Part shown: positions 11,338-22,658 of the stretch, one piece after another | How positions within the stretch are numbered: position 1 is the stretch's first letter | How the letters are laid out: every line of letters begins with the position of its first letter | Assembly: GCA_002803225.1 (NCBI GenBank) | Contig: NXFV01001859.1 | Span: 1 to 64,000 of the forward strand | DNA from: Gamarada debralockiae | Lineage: Eukaryota > Ascomycota > Leotiomycetes > Helotiales > Hyphodiscaceae | Reading direction: 5' to 3' | Length of the DNA stretch: 64,000 nt | Translations under genes and position numbers: made by a program | The notes under the pieces: model-generated | What the model saw: only the letters and a program-made list of their open reading frames with translations | Database searches by the model: none | Told to the model about the DNA's origin: nothing

Positions 11338-14300
11338 TCAGATCCGCATACTCTCAGGCGGTCCCAAATAGCTCTTTCGGACACCACCGTAGTCAACGAC
11401 AATCTTCTCAACAACCAGTTCCGGGGATCTAGAACAAAATCGAACTGTATGTCCACCCGCACGTCCACTAGGAAATGAATGTTTTCATATCCAGACACAG
11501 TCTTGTGCTGCATCTGCCCAACCATTTGGTAACTCACCAGATCCTGGAGCAGACGAAGGTGGCTCAAGCAGGCGAATCCCGTGGAGTGTCGTGTCATCGA
11601 ACGCTAGGGAGTATATTATGGGATGAGATGGATCGGTATCGAGGCAAGGTGGTGAAATAAAGAGAAATTGTTACGCTTTTGGTTTGGGAAAACGCGTAGA
11701 AGTCGCACTGCAGGGCTGGCGGAGTGAGATTGGATGGTAGCTGGGCTTTTCCTGCTACCCCACCTCCGACAGTACGACCAAGATATGGGTGATGGATATA
11801 ATAGATCTCAGGCTGAGGTATAAAAGGCCTCAATTGAGTGAAGTTACTGGCATGCATGGAAATGTGCTCATCTGATTCTACGAATCTGTGAAAGTCTTCA
11901 GGAATGATTCTTCCGGACACGGGCAGATGCACTTGTTCGTAGTCCCCAGCTGTCGAACGAATATGTATTAGCACCGTGTCAGCAAAGCCGATAGGCACAG
12001 TACTCCAGTCAAGAGTGATTTCAACACGTTGATCATCGCCGTCCTGACCAAGGATTCCAGTTGAGGTCGAGAGGGAAAGAAACGATTCTGAAGCTTCTGT
12101 TGACCAGTGAATGTTGGTGCTGCCCCGAGTGAAAACTTCAAAATAGGGAATCAAGACTGAGTAACGATCCGTTGGCGGGAGTATCAAGCCAGGAATCAAA
12201 TCCTTTCTTGATGGATGTGTGCGATCTGACTCCTCGTTTGTCCGTCCGGGACGCACACCCTCAGAGCCTTCGACCGCAACTCCCATTTGGCCAACAATTG
12301 GATTGGAATCTTGTCTGATCTGAACATAAGAAAGCCCAGTAATAAGGTCTCTCAATGGAGCGTGCCAAGTTTCGCCGAATCCATAATGGGGTTGCCGCAT
12401 GATGTGATTCCATTTCCCTCCTAGCAAAGAGTGATATTCTTCACTCAGATTGTAATCCTTATCGAAGAGCTCGAGAACTTGACGAGCTATTTTGTTCGTT
12501 GAATTTCGACGTTGCAATCCATCAAGGCGTTGAGAGCTTGTGATACGCGGAGTTTTGTACAGATATGGGAAGCTTTGATGGCGCGTAGAACTAGTTGAAA
12601 AAATGCCGCTTTTGAGTCGCCGGGTAGTTGATCATTGAGTTTCTTCGCGTTGGCCTCCAAATTTGCCCATCTTGCAACAATACTCTCAGCCTCTCTGTAA
12701 TTGAGAATGGAGAATGTATCTGGCTCGATGTGCTCGTGGCGGCGGAGAGCGATGAGTGAATCGTGCCCAAGGAGCAAAGGCGCTATCTCCAGTCCAAATT
12801 TTGTCCCAAATTCTCTTTCAGCATATGCTTGATAGAAAGAAGCAACTGTCTGTGGTGAAGTGCAGGTGATGTCCCAAGCTAAGGACATCGCATAAGTGAG
12901 TGGGAATTCCATTGGTTTTATATCGCCCACATTAAAAACCCAAATTTGGGTAGCTTTAGAGTCGACTACTGACTTGAGTTGCTGGTACATTTTACCCTGT
13001 ATTCACAACTACGTCAGTACTTGACGTTTTTTGATTGAAAAACCCCACACAACTGTTACTGTTCATCCATTTGTAACTCCTCGGGTGCCCGACATATTCG
13101 AGGTGATAATAAAGCTGCGCCGTCAGAATCCGAATCAAAGAGACGAAAGACAAGACAAACCCCAGACCCGCCTGGACGTTGAACCTCATTTCCGTATAGT
13201 AATCTTCTTATTGTGCCAAAATTGTCGTCGGCAAAGAGTAGCGTCACATCTTCCGGAATCTATTCTCATAATATTTTTGAACTTCTTTGTACAGTGCCCA
13301 TAATTCTACGAAGCCAGCAACAAAAATTGATAACAGGAAAGACACTTACGTTTGACAGATGTTGGATCGCCACACTTCTCCTTGATAATATGCCTCTGAT
13401 TAGAGATGACATCTCGCAGAACTGCAACAGGGTCATTGACTTCCATTTCACGATCCCCATCCCCTCTGATACCGAGGGTAAAATAAGATTCGAAGTTTTT
13501 CGCTCTCTCAACTCCCTCTTCGAAAAATTTTCGAATCTTCTCTTTGTTGACAATCCACGACCATTCTCCCTGATCCGAATTGAACCATTCAATCATTGCT
13601 CGTTGCATGGGTTCATGATGAGAAGTTGAAATTACAATTCCATATTGGTCCGCTATTTTCTGATTTAATAGATCGTCTTCAAAGAAGCTGTTACCGGGTT
13701 GACATCGCGGGCCACATGAAATTTGCCTGGTAATATTTAACGAAGGTTTCTGGCGGATGACCGACTTGGTAACACAAACCTTCATACGGAGCAGAAGCTC
13801 ATATACCTTTTTGTAAAACTCCGAATTGTATTTTGGCCCGAACTTCTCAAGGACCAATCCCGTGAGGGATGGGGCTTCATCGTTTATAAAAATTCCTCGG
13901 TATTTCACTGTTGGCTCACCATGCTTGGTGGTCACATACAATGCAAAAACTTCGCTGTGTTTTTGAATAGGGACGTCAGCCTACCAGTACCAACTATCCT
14001 TTTGTCAGCATTCATCAAAATGCAAGCATCAGAGGTCGCACGGAGACACCCCTATCTGTTCTGATCACGTATACGCAGCGAAAATAGCTCCTCTTTTGTC
14101 GCTGCCTGCTAGAACAAGGGCTGATTCCACGCCATTCATAGGCGTGTCAACGACGCTCGTTGCGAACGATTCCCATTTCCCCTCAATCTCGTCAACTCGG
14201 AGCTTTCCTTGGGTGACGAGTTTCTGCATGCACTCAGATCTTTCCAGGCTACCTAGAATAATAGATTTTTCAACGCGAATGCTTGCGAGATAATGGAGGA

Positions 14301-14475
14301 TATCTGACTTCCTGCCTGTGACTTTCTGGAGGTCTTCCGAGAGCGACTGCGCTGCAATTTTCAGCCTCTCAAAATCATCGCCACTGACGATGATGGAGGC
14401 TCCTGCAAGCCCAAGTGCTCCTGATTGAGACTCGAACGAGACAAACTTTGCTTCCAACATGATACTCAGTGACAC
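11338..14475 (-). pseudogene. GH115 xylan alpha-glucuronidase, multiply disrupted
   Basis: Family GH115 enzymes release (methyl)glucuronic acid from xylan. Homology is clear along the whole length: KYRGIFINDEAPSLTG, ISTSHHEPMQRAMIEWF, DVTLLFADDNFGTIRRL, QIWVFNVGDIKPMEFPL, KWNHIMRQPHYGF, VGQMGVAVEG and the C-terminal VVEKIVVDYGGVRKSYLGPP. No spliced frame is open. I see TGA at 14065-14067 just before SEQIGVSP, TAG at 13981-13983 where family members have WYWWADVP, frame loss near 13703 between NFMWPAM and QPGNSFFEDD, another near 13258 before IPEDVTLL, another near 12520 before LQRRNSTNKIARQ, and TGA at 11485-11487 after DAAQDCVWI. At least four introns still look intact. There is no signal peptide at the annotated start (MSLSIMLEAKFVSF), so the 5' end may also be altered. 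Confidence 0.85.
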
Positions 14476-15514
14476 CAGGGTGTGTCTAATGGAGAAATTT
14501 AATCATGCTGAGCAGAATGGTGGGGATTACGATCGTAATGCTTGGCGGATCCACCGCCCGCTCATATTGAAAAGTGGGGTAGTGGGGTAGAGTTCAAGGG
14601 GTACATGATTTCTCGACCTGAATATCATTTGATTTACCTATCGATAGAATATGTCATGTTCAAACACCAAATGTCTGTGATATCTCACTCAGACTTCGCA
14701 GCCCGTCAAATCCCGCCTGGCGATAACCTTATCTTACCTCCCGTACTATACAACGTATTTGGTGCCTAACTTCGGGCACCCTGTTCAACTTGCATGCACT
14801 CGCTCAGGCAAATTATGGACGGGCTTTCGAACACCAGGTGGTAGTTCGGGATCGTTCGAAAACGAGAGATATAATTGATATGACTAATTGCAAGGTCTAG
14901 AAAACCAACACAACCAAGTGCATGTTCGGTCGAAAATCTGCCCTCTTCACATCTGGTCTTTCAATTTTCGCTTTCCCTACGTTACAAGTCATGTGATGAT
15001 ATTCCTGCCATCCACCAAGAGTATCTACCGTTTGCTCTATTCTCACTTGAAATAAGAAACAAGACAATGGCATTATGGTATTGTTCAAAAATCAAATTTA
15101 AGACTGACAAACTGTATAGAACTTTCCATCTTCTCTCGACCGTACGATCTAACAAGGACATGAGGAACCGTCTACAGTGCAGGCAAACAAGAGCGAAGGC
15201 GAATAGCAGAGAAGAAAATCTGGCTATCGAAGCAGAGATTCCGATTTCAAGTATGTTTGAAACACACACGAAGAATTTTGATGATGAAAGAAAGGCGGCT
15301 CGAGGGGGTGTTGCTAGTGTTCGAAACTTGAGACAGAATTTAATATCCGGATCACCAGGTAGGACCTTGAATCTTGGGGAAACAGCTCTGTTCTGGTAGT
15401 AGAGATACATATTTCGCTGAGTATCAATGACTGAAGGAAACGGGTATATACCAAAAAAAATTCCCAGCCCGCCAATTTCGCCATAACCGTCCGACCCCGA
15501 ATTCATGATAATCA
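14476..15514. other. Intergenic, nothing recognised
   Basis: About 1 kb between the 5' end of the GH115 pseudogene and the 3' end of the lipase gene. A 201-codon minus-strand frame (14982-15587) overlaps the lipase 3' end, has no domain and is not called. Confidence 0.5.
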
Positions 15515-17399
15515 TTACCCTCTCCCCATCACGGCATTCGTCGCCAGCACTTCGATGCGTCTCGCATACAACCTCATCATATGACACATCGGATCCCCCC
15601 AGATCACACCCCTCAACAACTCATCCGTCACAATCTGTGCAATTACACCTTCATTCATGCGCTCCTGTACACGCTTCTTCCGATTCGGTCGACTTTCATA
15701 GCGCTCCACACTCCTCAACAGCACCAATCTCCCTGCATTACTTAATGTCGCTTCTGGCACTCGCCAGATGGGTGCTTGACCAGGAACTGGCGCTGTTTTA
15801 GATTTCTTGGGTGTGGGCCGGACCTTATTGACGGTGAGCGAACTGCTGGATTTTCCGCCGAGACTTGAGACGAGTGGTTGCAATCCTTGAGGTGTCACGG
15901 ATTCGAGACAGGATTGGCCTGGTGCGGGTGTGGCGTAGAGGTCGAGGAGGGATCGGACATATGCTTTGTCGGCTCTTGCGACGGGATCACCTTCATTGAC
16001 AAAAGACAGGAAGAGTGATTTGCGGAGTAGCGGGTTGGTAGGTTTGGACAAGGGAAGGAGGGATACAGGTGGTGCGCCGAAACTAACGCAGTGGATGCGT
16101 TTGAAGCAGCCCGTGAGGATGTTGAGTTCTGATTCGGCTTCGCGGCTGGTGGAGAGCATGTGTGAATACAGTAGAGCAGCTACGGCTCCACCTGCCGAGT
16201 GACCGGTAATGAGAAGGGAATATTTTGATCTGCTGGGATCTTCTTCGAGGAGATGGCGGAGTCTTGCTGCAACTGGCTTGACCATCTTTTTCGCAACAGT
16301 CAAGAATCCTGCGTGACAAAAATTTCCCGGGTCGTCCTGAGATCCAGTTAGCTGGCTTCCATCACGTGCATGGTAAAGAAAGGTACCAAAAATCCATCTG
16401 GTGAGGCAGGAGCCGAGTTTAGATTCACTGCCCAATCCATGAATGTTTGAGTCCCTCTGATAGCAAAAACAATTGTGTTCATGTCGTCCATTGGCACAGA
16501 CTTGATAACCATCGCTTTCGTACCCTCACGCCAATCCGCATCAACATGTGTCTCCTTTTCTTGCCCCGCAGGCTTCGTATATACGCGTTCGGAGTATTGA
16601 GCTGCTAAGCAGAGAAGGGGAAATGTGGGAATATATCTGAATTACATTAGTTGTTATCTTGGAATTTAGAGTTGGGCGCATACAGCTTCATTGGAGGCAA
16701 ATTCGGAGGTAATCTCGAATTTGCATATAGATTGACTTTGGCAAAGTAGTTCGTACTGACAAGTGCAGTCGAGATTTTGTTGTTAACAACGCCTTTCGAC
16801 TTTCCCTTGAAAAGATCACGGTCTTTATATCCCGTATGTTCTTGCTCCTGCTGCCATGTTGGCTGAGGTGGAGGATAAACCACCAACTCTCGCTCATCCC
16901 CGCTGAACCTCTCACCATCGATCAGGGTAATCACTGTATTAAATTTCGATGATATCAAATCGCATAAGGCCGTGCCTTGACTGAGATACTGCGTTCCCTG
17001 ATGTTGTAATGCTGGCATTCCATCGTTGAATATTCGGGCTCCAGGTACATATTCGGGAACATCGCCAGCTAGCAAGTTGGTGACAGAGGCCAAATTCAGC
17101 TTGCTGATAGCTCCGCCACTTTTCTGAGGTCTTCGAGACACTGGAGGAGGTTCGAGATTATTCTGGTAGGGGACGAGTTGGTATGGCTGATAGAGAGGAG
17201 CAATTATCCAGCCTTGCGGTTGTTGAACGCCATAGCCGCCAGCCGTATGGGGTCTTTGGTCCCCATAATTCCGACTTGGCTGAGGTGAGGTCGCATATGG
17301 TCCTTGATAATTGGGTTGTTGGTTCAAAATAGGCGCCGATTGTGTTTGAGGGAGTGTTGTCGTCTGTTTTCCCTTTTTGGATCTGCCGAAGATCGCCAT
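15515..17399 (-). CDS. Class 3 lipase-like alpha/beta hydrolase
   Basis: Predicted esterase/lipase of the fungal lipase (class 3) family. Exons 16684-17399, 16387-16636 and 15515-16336 give 595 residues with introns of 47 and 50 nt. The start at 17399 (MAIFGRSKKGK) has the strong context GCCGCCATGGCG; an upstream in-frame ATG at 17435 is possible. Residues 1-110 are disordered and rich in Gln, Pro and Tyr. The catalytic domain begins about residue 235: LAAQYSERVY, then TIVFAIRGTQTFMDW (oxyanion region), CHAGFLTVA and the nucleophile elbow LLITGHSAGGAVAALLYS. FVNEGDPVARADK supplies the likely catalytic Asp. There is no signal peptide, so it is probably intracellular. A decayed copy of its 5' end lies 1.5 kb upstream. 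Confidence 0.82.
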
Positions 17400-18889
17400 G
17401 GCGGCCCAATCCTTGTTGTTTCGAACGCCGATCAATCTTCACTATCCTCACGACATTCTTTTCATCTCAATCGAGAAACAATCTCAACCACAATTTTCGA
17501 AGAAGAAGAAAGAGGGGTGGAGTTGAGAGACGGCCACGGGCTTGGCTTGGTTTCATACTTTATCGCGAGGCCGATTGATCGGTTGGTACGGCTTTCCCCA
17601 AGCTTTCAGGTTGGATGATGCATTGCGATTCGTCGTCAGCGACTCCGCCTCGTTTGAGAGAGTCTCTATTTTGGGCGCCACCATGCAGGTTTCGCCGCCC
17701 TCCACGAACCACAGGCACGAACAGCTGCAAAATGCACCTATGCAAATGCGCCCGCAATTGATTCGAATCACTAAGGTTATTTTGGCGCCCAGCGACTGCA
17801 CGGGTCGTGTATGACTGCCATGAAGATAACCTTAACATTTACGATTGCCCCGGAGTAGGGCTACAAGATATTTGCGAGAATAAAGGCCAGCGCCTTGCAT
17901 GTTGAAATGACGAGTATCTTATTCTGCTTGATCTCATTCTCAGCTTTCTCCCAGCAGTTTCCACAATCAGTTCTCATGTCTCGCTTCATCTCAACAGCCG
18001 ATGTTGGATACAACCTTTGCAGGGCAATCATGACGCAAGACATTTTACCCACTTCTTCCAGAGAGAGACCCAGATGCTTTCCTCGCTCTTGCCCTTCTGA
18101 CCGTCCTTCGTTCGAAGGCCTTCTTCACCGATCTTGTCTCGATGACTCCCAACACCAGCCTTACATTGCCTCATCCTAGACCTGGGGAAGTTCCTTTCCT
18201 TCGGGGCTACTTCTTCATTACTGCGCCTCAAATTCCTCTCACCGGATCACTAAGTGTGATGAGACGGCCTTTCGGGTTAGGCAGAATCTTCACGATGCTT
18301 TGCTGATTCCCCAAGCCTTGAAGGCGGTCATTGCCCATGTGAAGTGATGCCTTGCGTATCGACCAAAATGATCACACCGGGGCATTACACAAATAAGCAT
18401 GATAGGAGGTACTATATGCAAAAATGTGCTGCGATGACGGTATGGCTTGGGCCTCATAAGAATGCCTCTTGAATTGCTTTGCGCTGGATGCGAGTTTATT
18501 TGAATGTCAGGTCCAGTGATCAAGAACAACCTCCTCGAAATGAAGAGCATCCTCTTCGACACCGTATTCAAGAAAGCACCAACGACCTAGGCCGGTATGA
18601 CGATCTAACGCCCAACCTAAATCTCACCTCTCGCCTTCCCCCACAGAATTACCACTCCCAACCCCACATAGAAGTCCTCTTCACTTGTTTAAAACGGCTT
18701 CTTGAGCTATTGGGAAGCCTGGCTCTCCCTTAATTCCAGCACGAAACTGCGGCGAACTTCAAACAAAGGATCAAAATCCGTATCTTGCTTCACGTCCTCT
18801 AAAATTCTAGGCCCAAAAACCCACTTAGAACTTTCGCAGGTTTTCCACCTTCGTTTCGTATCGCCATGATGGAATTCCATCATTCAGGC
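17400..18889. other. Intergenic, no gene supported
   Basis: This is 1.5 kb with only short unrelated frames on both strands. It contains the lipase promoter. I see no RNA gene or domain. Confidence 0.5.
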
Positions 18890-19080
18890 TGTAGAACCAT
18901 TTCCATGCGGTATATTGGGTGGTTGATTGCTGGACGTCCGACTTCGTTGGGATGGAATGGCATGTTTCTGGTATGGTCCCTGAAGATTGGGTTATGAATT
19001 GTAGATAGGAGTAGAGGGTGCTTGAGATGTCGCTTCTTTTTTGATCTGCTGAAGATCCCTATTGCTGTGGTGCTCACGAT
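18890..19080 (-). pseudogene. Decayed duplicate of the lipase first exon
   Basis: The minus-strand reading MSTTAIGIFSRSKKKRH resembles the lipase N-terminus MAIFGRSKKGKQ. The similarity is also visible at DNA level in several collinear blocks: TATGGTCCCTGAAGATTGGG here against TATGGTCCTTGATAATTGGG near 17298, and GATCTGCTGAAGATC here against GATCTGCCGAAGATCG near 17381. The CCGACTTcGTTGgGATGGA block matches CCGACTTGGCTGAGGTGA near 17273. The order and spacing follow the lipase exon, with small indels. No catalytic domain follows. It is best read as a tandem duplication remnant that has lost its downstream part. Confidence 0.55.
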
Positions 19081-19901
19081 CTCTTCGAGCAGAGTACAAC
19101 AGAGTTATCCTATGATGGTAGAAAAAATTATCTTCATCGTCAATAGAAAATTCAAGGCGAAAGGGCATTTGGAAGAAGATTGATATTTAAAGAGACGAAG
19201 AATCGAGTGGGATCACAATTTGGCTTCATGATTTACTGACCAGCAGGCCACCGCCCAAAGTCTGGCCAAGAGCGTTGAGTTAAAGGCGGACGATGTTTTA
19301 ACAATTCGTTGTGGCAGGGAAGCCGCGCGATACATGCAGATTCATGAGCAGCATGTGCCTATGTAGCGAACCAGACGCAAGAGTTAAGAGTAACAGGGAA
19401 TGATGCATTCCACCATGAGCCCTACAATGTCAGGAATATTGCCTGAAATATCAGTATGTTGCCTGAAGAGCTGGGCATACGGAACCCGAACTCGGGGGCC
19501 GAGGAGCCATCGGAAACCGATAGCTAGAGTCAAGCTATAGTTATATTGGATGGATTGAGCTCTGTAGGAGAGTAAGATTGAAGTCAAGTTCATCTGGAGT
19601 ATCACTTCTCCAAAGCTCATATACTAGCGTCCACGTGACCCTTTGCACCCGCCAAGCCTATATTACTGACATACAGTATTGGTCATTCATGTCACGCGAC
19701 TCGCTTCAGTTCAGATGGTGAAACCTCAACTTCTCCCGTTCGCCTAGCAAGATCGCGACGTTCATTTATTTAAATCTTCTTCGATGTCCGGATGGTCTAT
19801 TCGGACAAACGCGCGGCTGTCAAGTGTTAGTGAAACAATGCGCACGTTAGGTTTGCGCGGGTCCAGAAGTCAAATAGTATCCGCGGACGCCAGATTTCGC
19901 G
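19081..19901. other. Intergenic, promoter region of the HET gene
   Basis: This 0.8 kb precedes the HET gene. No coding frame is supported. The last 100 bases include an in-frame-free leader with an ATG at 19784 that opens only a 68-codon frame, a possible upstream ORF. Confidence 0.4.
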
Positions 19902-22007
19902 ATGATGGACTGTTACAGATATACACCATTAGAAGGACAGCAGGAGATAAGGCTCTTCACATTCGATCCCCCGCAAAACATAGACTGTGACCCGAGCCTT
20001 GTCGAAAGCGACCCAGAGATTGCCGGCAGTCTTCACACTATTTCGCTAGACCATGCTCACACCCCAGTATATGTCGCTCTTTCCTATACTTGGGGAAGTC
20101 CATTCCCATCCACGGCGTCTGCGGAATCACCGGAAAGTATAGAGCATTGGATTGTCCTCGATGGGCGAAACCTAAAGGTCCAACGGAACCTTTTGTCAGC
20201 TCTGGGAGCTCTGCAAAAGAAGAATGCTGCCATGGCGGTTTGGATTGATGCCATATGTGTTGATCAAAAGAACGAACTCGAGCGCAATGCACAAGTAAGC
20301 ATTATGGGAGATATATATGCGCAAGCGAATCAGGTAGTTGCGTGGCTTGGGCCTTCTGATGCCGCTTCACGAAATGCTGTGCACATCATGGAAGATCTGA
20401 ATCGCGGATTTCTGAGCGTGCGGGACTCGGGTCACCCACTGGATCAATACATATTCAATGATCCAGAGTTCTTTGAACTGGCTAGATTGGAAACACCAAC
20501 GCTAGATGATTGGCAAGGAGTCGCCGAGTTTTTCTCCCGAACTTGGTTTCAACGACTATGGATTGTCCAGGAAATGGCCCTTTCGAAGTCCTTACTATTC
20601 ATGTGTGGGGACATTGAGATACCCTTAGATACCATGGAGAAGTTCGCGAGCGCCATCTCCAGTCTCCAATGGGGTGGTGTCCTCGAAGAGCTGAGAAGTG
20701 ATCGAATCGTCCATGCCGCCAGTGGCCTCACATCCCTTTCAAGACTCTTACAGCTTACCTATCGCATGCGCGCTGGGTTTCCTTTCCCTTCGGCCAGCAC
20801 AGAATTGGATCAATTTGCTCCTTCAACCAGACATGAAGCTGTCTGTGCGTTCTTTGGTATTACCATTTTTCAGACCCACTTCCGTTTGTGCAGCGATCCA
20901 AGAGACAAAATATACAGCCCCCTGGGGATGATTAAGAGATTTATAAAGGACGATCATTGTGACTATGGACTGCCACAGCCAGATTATCGCAAGAGCTTGG
21001 GAACGGTATTTTGCGAAACAAGTCGATATCTCATCTTAAACTCAAGGCGTCTCGCAGCTCTTTCTTTCGTTGAACGTCATGTCGACCAGACACTCAACCT
21101 CCCGTCTTGGGTGGCCGACTTCGACAGTCCAAGGCAAATTTCGCCCATGATCAGCTTAAAACATAATGCAACCAAGTCATGGATTGAACGAGGAGGTAAA
21201 CTTGTCTCCCCGTTCATAGATTGCTCTAACAAGTTGATTCCAGTGCGTATAATCACGGGCGATCTCCTGAAATTAAACGGCATACATTTCGATACGGTGC
21301 TAGAGACTTCATCGTATATGCGCGACATTGACGGGTCTGTCGACGTGAGCGGTATGTTTCACATTGCGACCCGACTAGAAGAGGAGCAGAATCATCTCGG
21401 TCAAACACGCGCAGAAATAGTATTTAGGACTCTCATCCAAAACACATTAGAAGAACATTGGAAAAATGACGATCCAATTCCATACAAAGTCGCATTTGAA
21501 AGCTTTCAGCACTGTCTCAAATTGCTCTTGGTGACTCAGGCAGCTAAGAAGGCAGCATCAAGCTCCCAAGGCTCTCTTGCTTTTCCTCAACTCGTAGTCC
21601 GCAGCGTCACCACACCTGAAAACGCGTTGCTTTTCCCATTTCTCGCTGATATAGAAAATTTTGCCTCTCGCTGGAGGGAAGTCATTAGTGCGGGGAATCA
21701 GAACGAGTATGAGAAGGAGATGATTGCTCCGCAGTTGCTCTTTGGCCGTATGATTGGGAATAACATGACGGCGCGACGAATGATTAGGACGCGGAGAAAT
21801 ATCCTGGGCTTGGGCCCGTCCATGGCTAACGATGGGGATGAGATCTGGTATTTTCAAGGGGCTGCGGTTCCTTTTATGTCGAGGAAGTTGGAAAATGGGA
21901 AACATGAGCTAGTGGGGGAAGCTTATGTTCATGGTTTCATGCAGGGCGAAGCATTTACTATAGGAGGGATGAAAAAGGAGGATGCGCAGCTCGTCGCAAT
22001 CCAATAA
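19902..22007 (+). CDS. HET-domain protein
   Basis: HET domains trigger programmed cell death in vegetative incompatibility of filamentous ascomycetes. This is a single uninterrupted exon of 701 residues. The N-terminus YRYTPLEGQQEIRLFTF is typical. The HET core lies at about residues 55-215: VALSYTWGSP, the LVDGR-like WIVLDGRNLKVQRNL, VWIDAICVDQKNELER, QVSIMGDIYAQANQVVAWLG and FSRTWFQRLWIVQEMAL. DPRDKIYSPLGM follows, marking the usual post-HET region. The C-terminal end, DEIWYFQGAAVPFMSR and VGEAYVHGFMQGE, is the common closing module of this family. No NACHT or repeat domain is attached. All core motifs look intact, so it is likely functional. The partner and allelic specificity are unknown. 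Confidence 0.9.
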   Translation: MMDCYRYTPLEGQQEIRLFTFDPPQNIDCDPSLVESDPEIAGSLHTISLDHAHTPVYVALSYTWGSPFPSTASAESPESIEHWIVLDGRNLKVQRNLLSALGALQKKNAAMAVWIDAICVDQKNELERNAQVSIMGDIYAQANQVVAWLGPSDAASRNAVHIMEDLNRGFLSVRDSGHPLDQYIFNDPEFFELARLETPTLDDWQGVAEFFSRTWFQRLWIVQEMALSKSLLFMCGDIEIPLDTMEKFASAISSLQWGGVLEELRSDRIVHAASGLTSLSRLLQLTYRMRAGFPFPSASTELDQFAPSTRHEAVCAFFGITIFQTHFRLCSDPRDKIYSPLGMIKRFIKDDHCDYGLPQPDYRKSLGTVFCETSRYLILNSRRLAALSFVERHVDQTLNLPSWVADFDSPRQISPMISLKHNATKSWIERGGKLVSPFIDCSNKLIPVRIITGDLLKLNGIHFDTVLETSSYMRDIDGSVDVSGMFHIATRLEEEQNHLGQTRAEIVFRTLIQNTLEEHWKNDDPIPYKVAFESFQHCLKLLLVTQAAKKAASSSQGSLAFPQLVVRSVTTPENALLFPFLADIENFASRWREVISAGNQNEYEKEMIAPQLLFGRMIGNNMTARRMIRTRRNILGLGPSMANDGDEIWYFQGAAVPFMSRKLENGKHELVGEAYVHGFMQGEAFTIGGMKKEDAQLVAIQ

Positions 22008-22658
22008 TAAGTGGCAGAATCGTTTCTCACAATTGCAGAGCCTGGGCAGGATATTTAGTCGTACATGGACTGATTCAACATCCACGATCAAGCACGAATT
22101 CTAATCTTTCTTCGCGAAAATCGTCCATTTTCTGCGGAGGAACTTCCTTTCCTTCCTTCTGGGAGCAAAAATCTTGATCAATTGAGGAACTTAAGGGGAA
22201 TAAGGTAGCTTGTCAGACTATACGCTCAATATCTTGAACCTTGGGAATGAGACAATTCTTATTTCACTTGGGGATTGAATGATCTACAGAGACGTCTTGT
22301 GGAAGCCCTTCTGTTGATTCTTCCCGAGATTGACTTCGACGATACTAGGAAGCAACAGCTAACACCTATCCGAAGTTGACCTCTTTAGCTTCCAAAATAG
22401 ATTGAATGATCATCTCATCAATGTAATCTTGCAACGCTCTGAAGGAGGTGTGAATGTGTGAATGAGAGAAGGTTGGAAAATAGGTCAGAGTGTCTCGCTT
22501 AGCTCGCCAAAACAGCCTTGGGAATGTCGCGTGTCTCTGACCAACGCGTCTTCAACAAGAATTTACCAAGCAACCACAAGACATTTCCACCATGCGATAG
22601 ACATACGAAAGCAAGAGGATCTCTAAATTTCAATCTCCCCTGATAATAATCTGCAATA
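22008..22658. other. Intergenic, nothing recognised
   Basis: This 0.65 kb lies between the HET gene and the next plus-strand gene. No domain or RNA gene is visible. Confidence 0.5.

Noticed and set aside
2913..14475. Including the GH115 gene in the tricarboxylate-type block as one functional cluster
   Set aside because: It is a pseudogene and acts on xylan, with no metabolic link to the other four.
14982..15587. 201-codon minus-strand frame
   Set aside because: No homology, overlaps the lipase 3' end, no plausible start context or introns.
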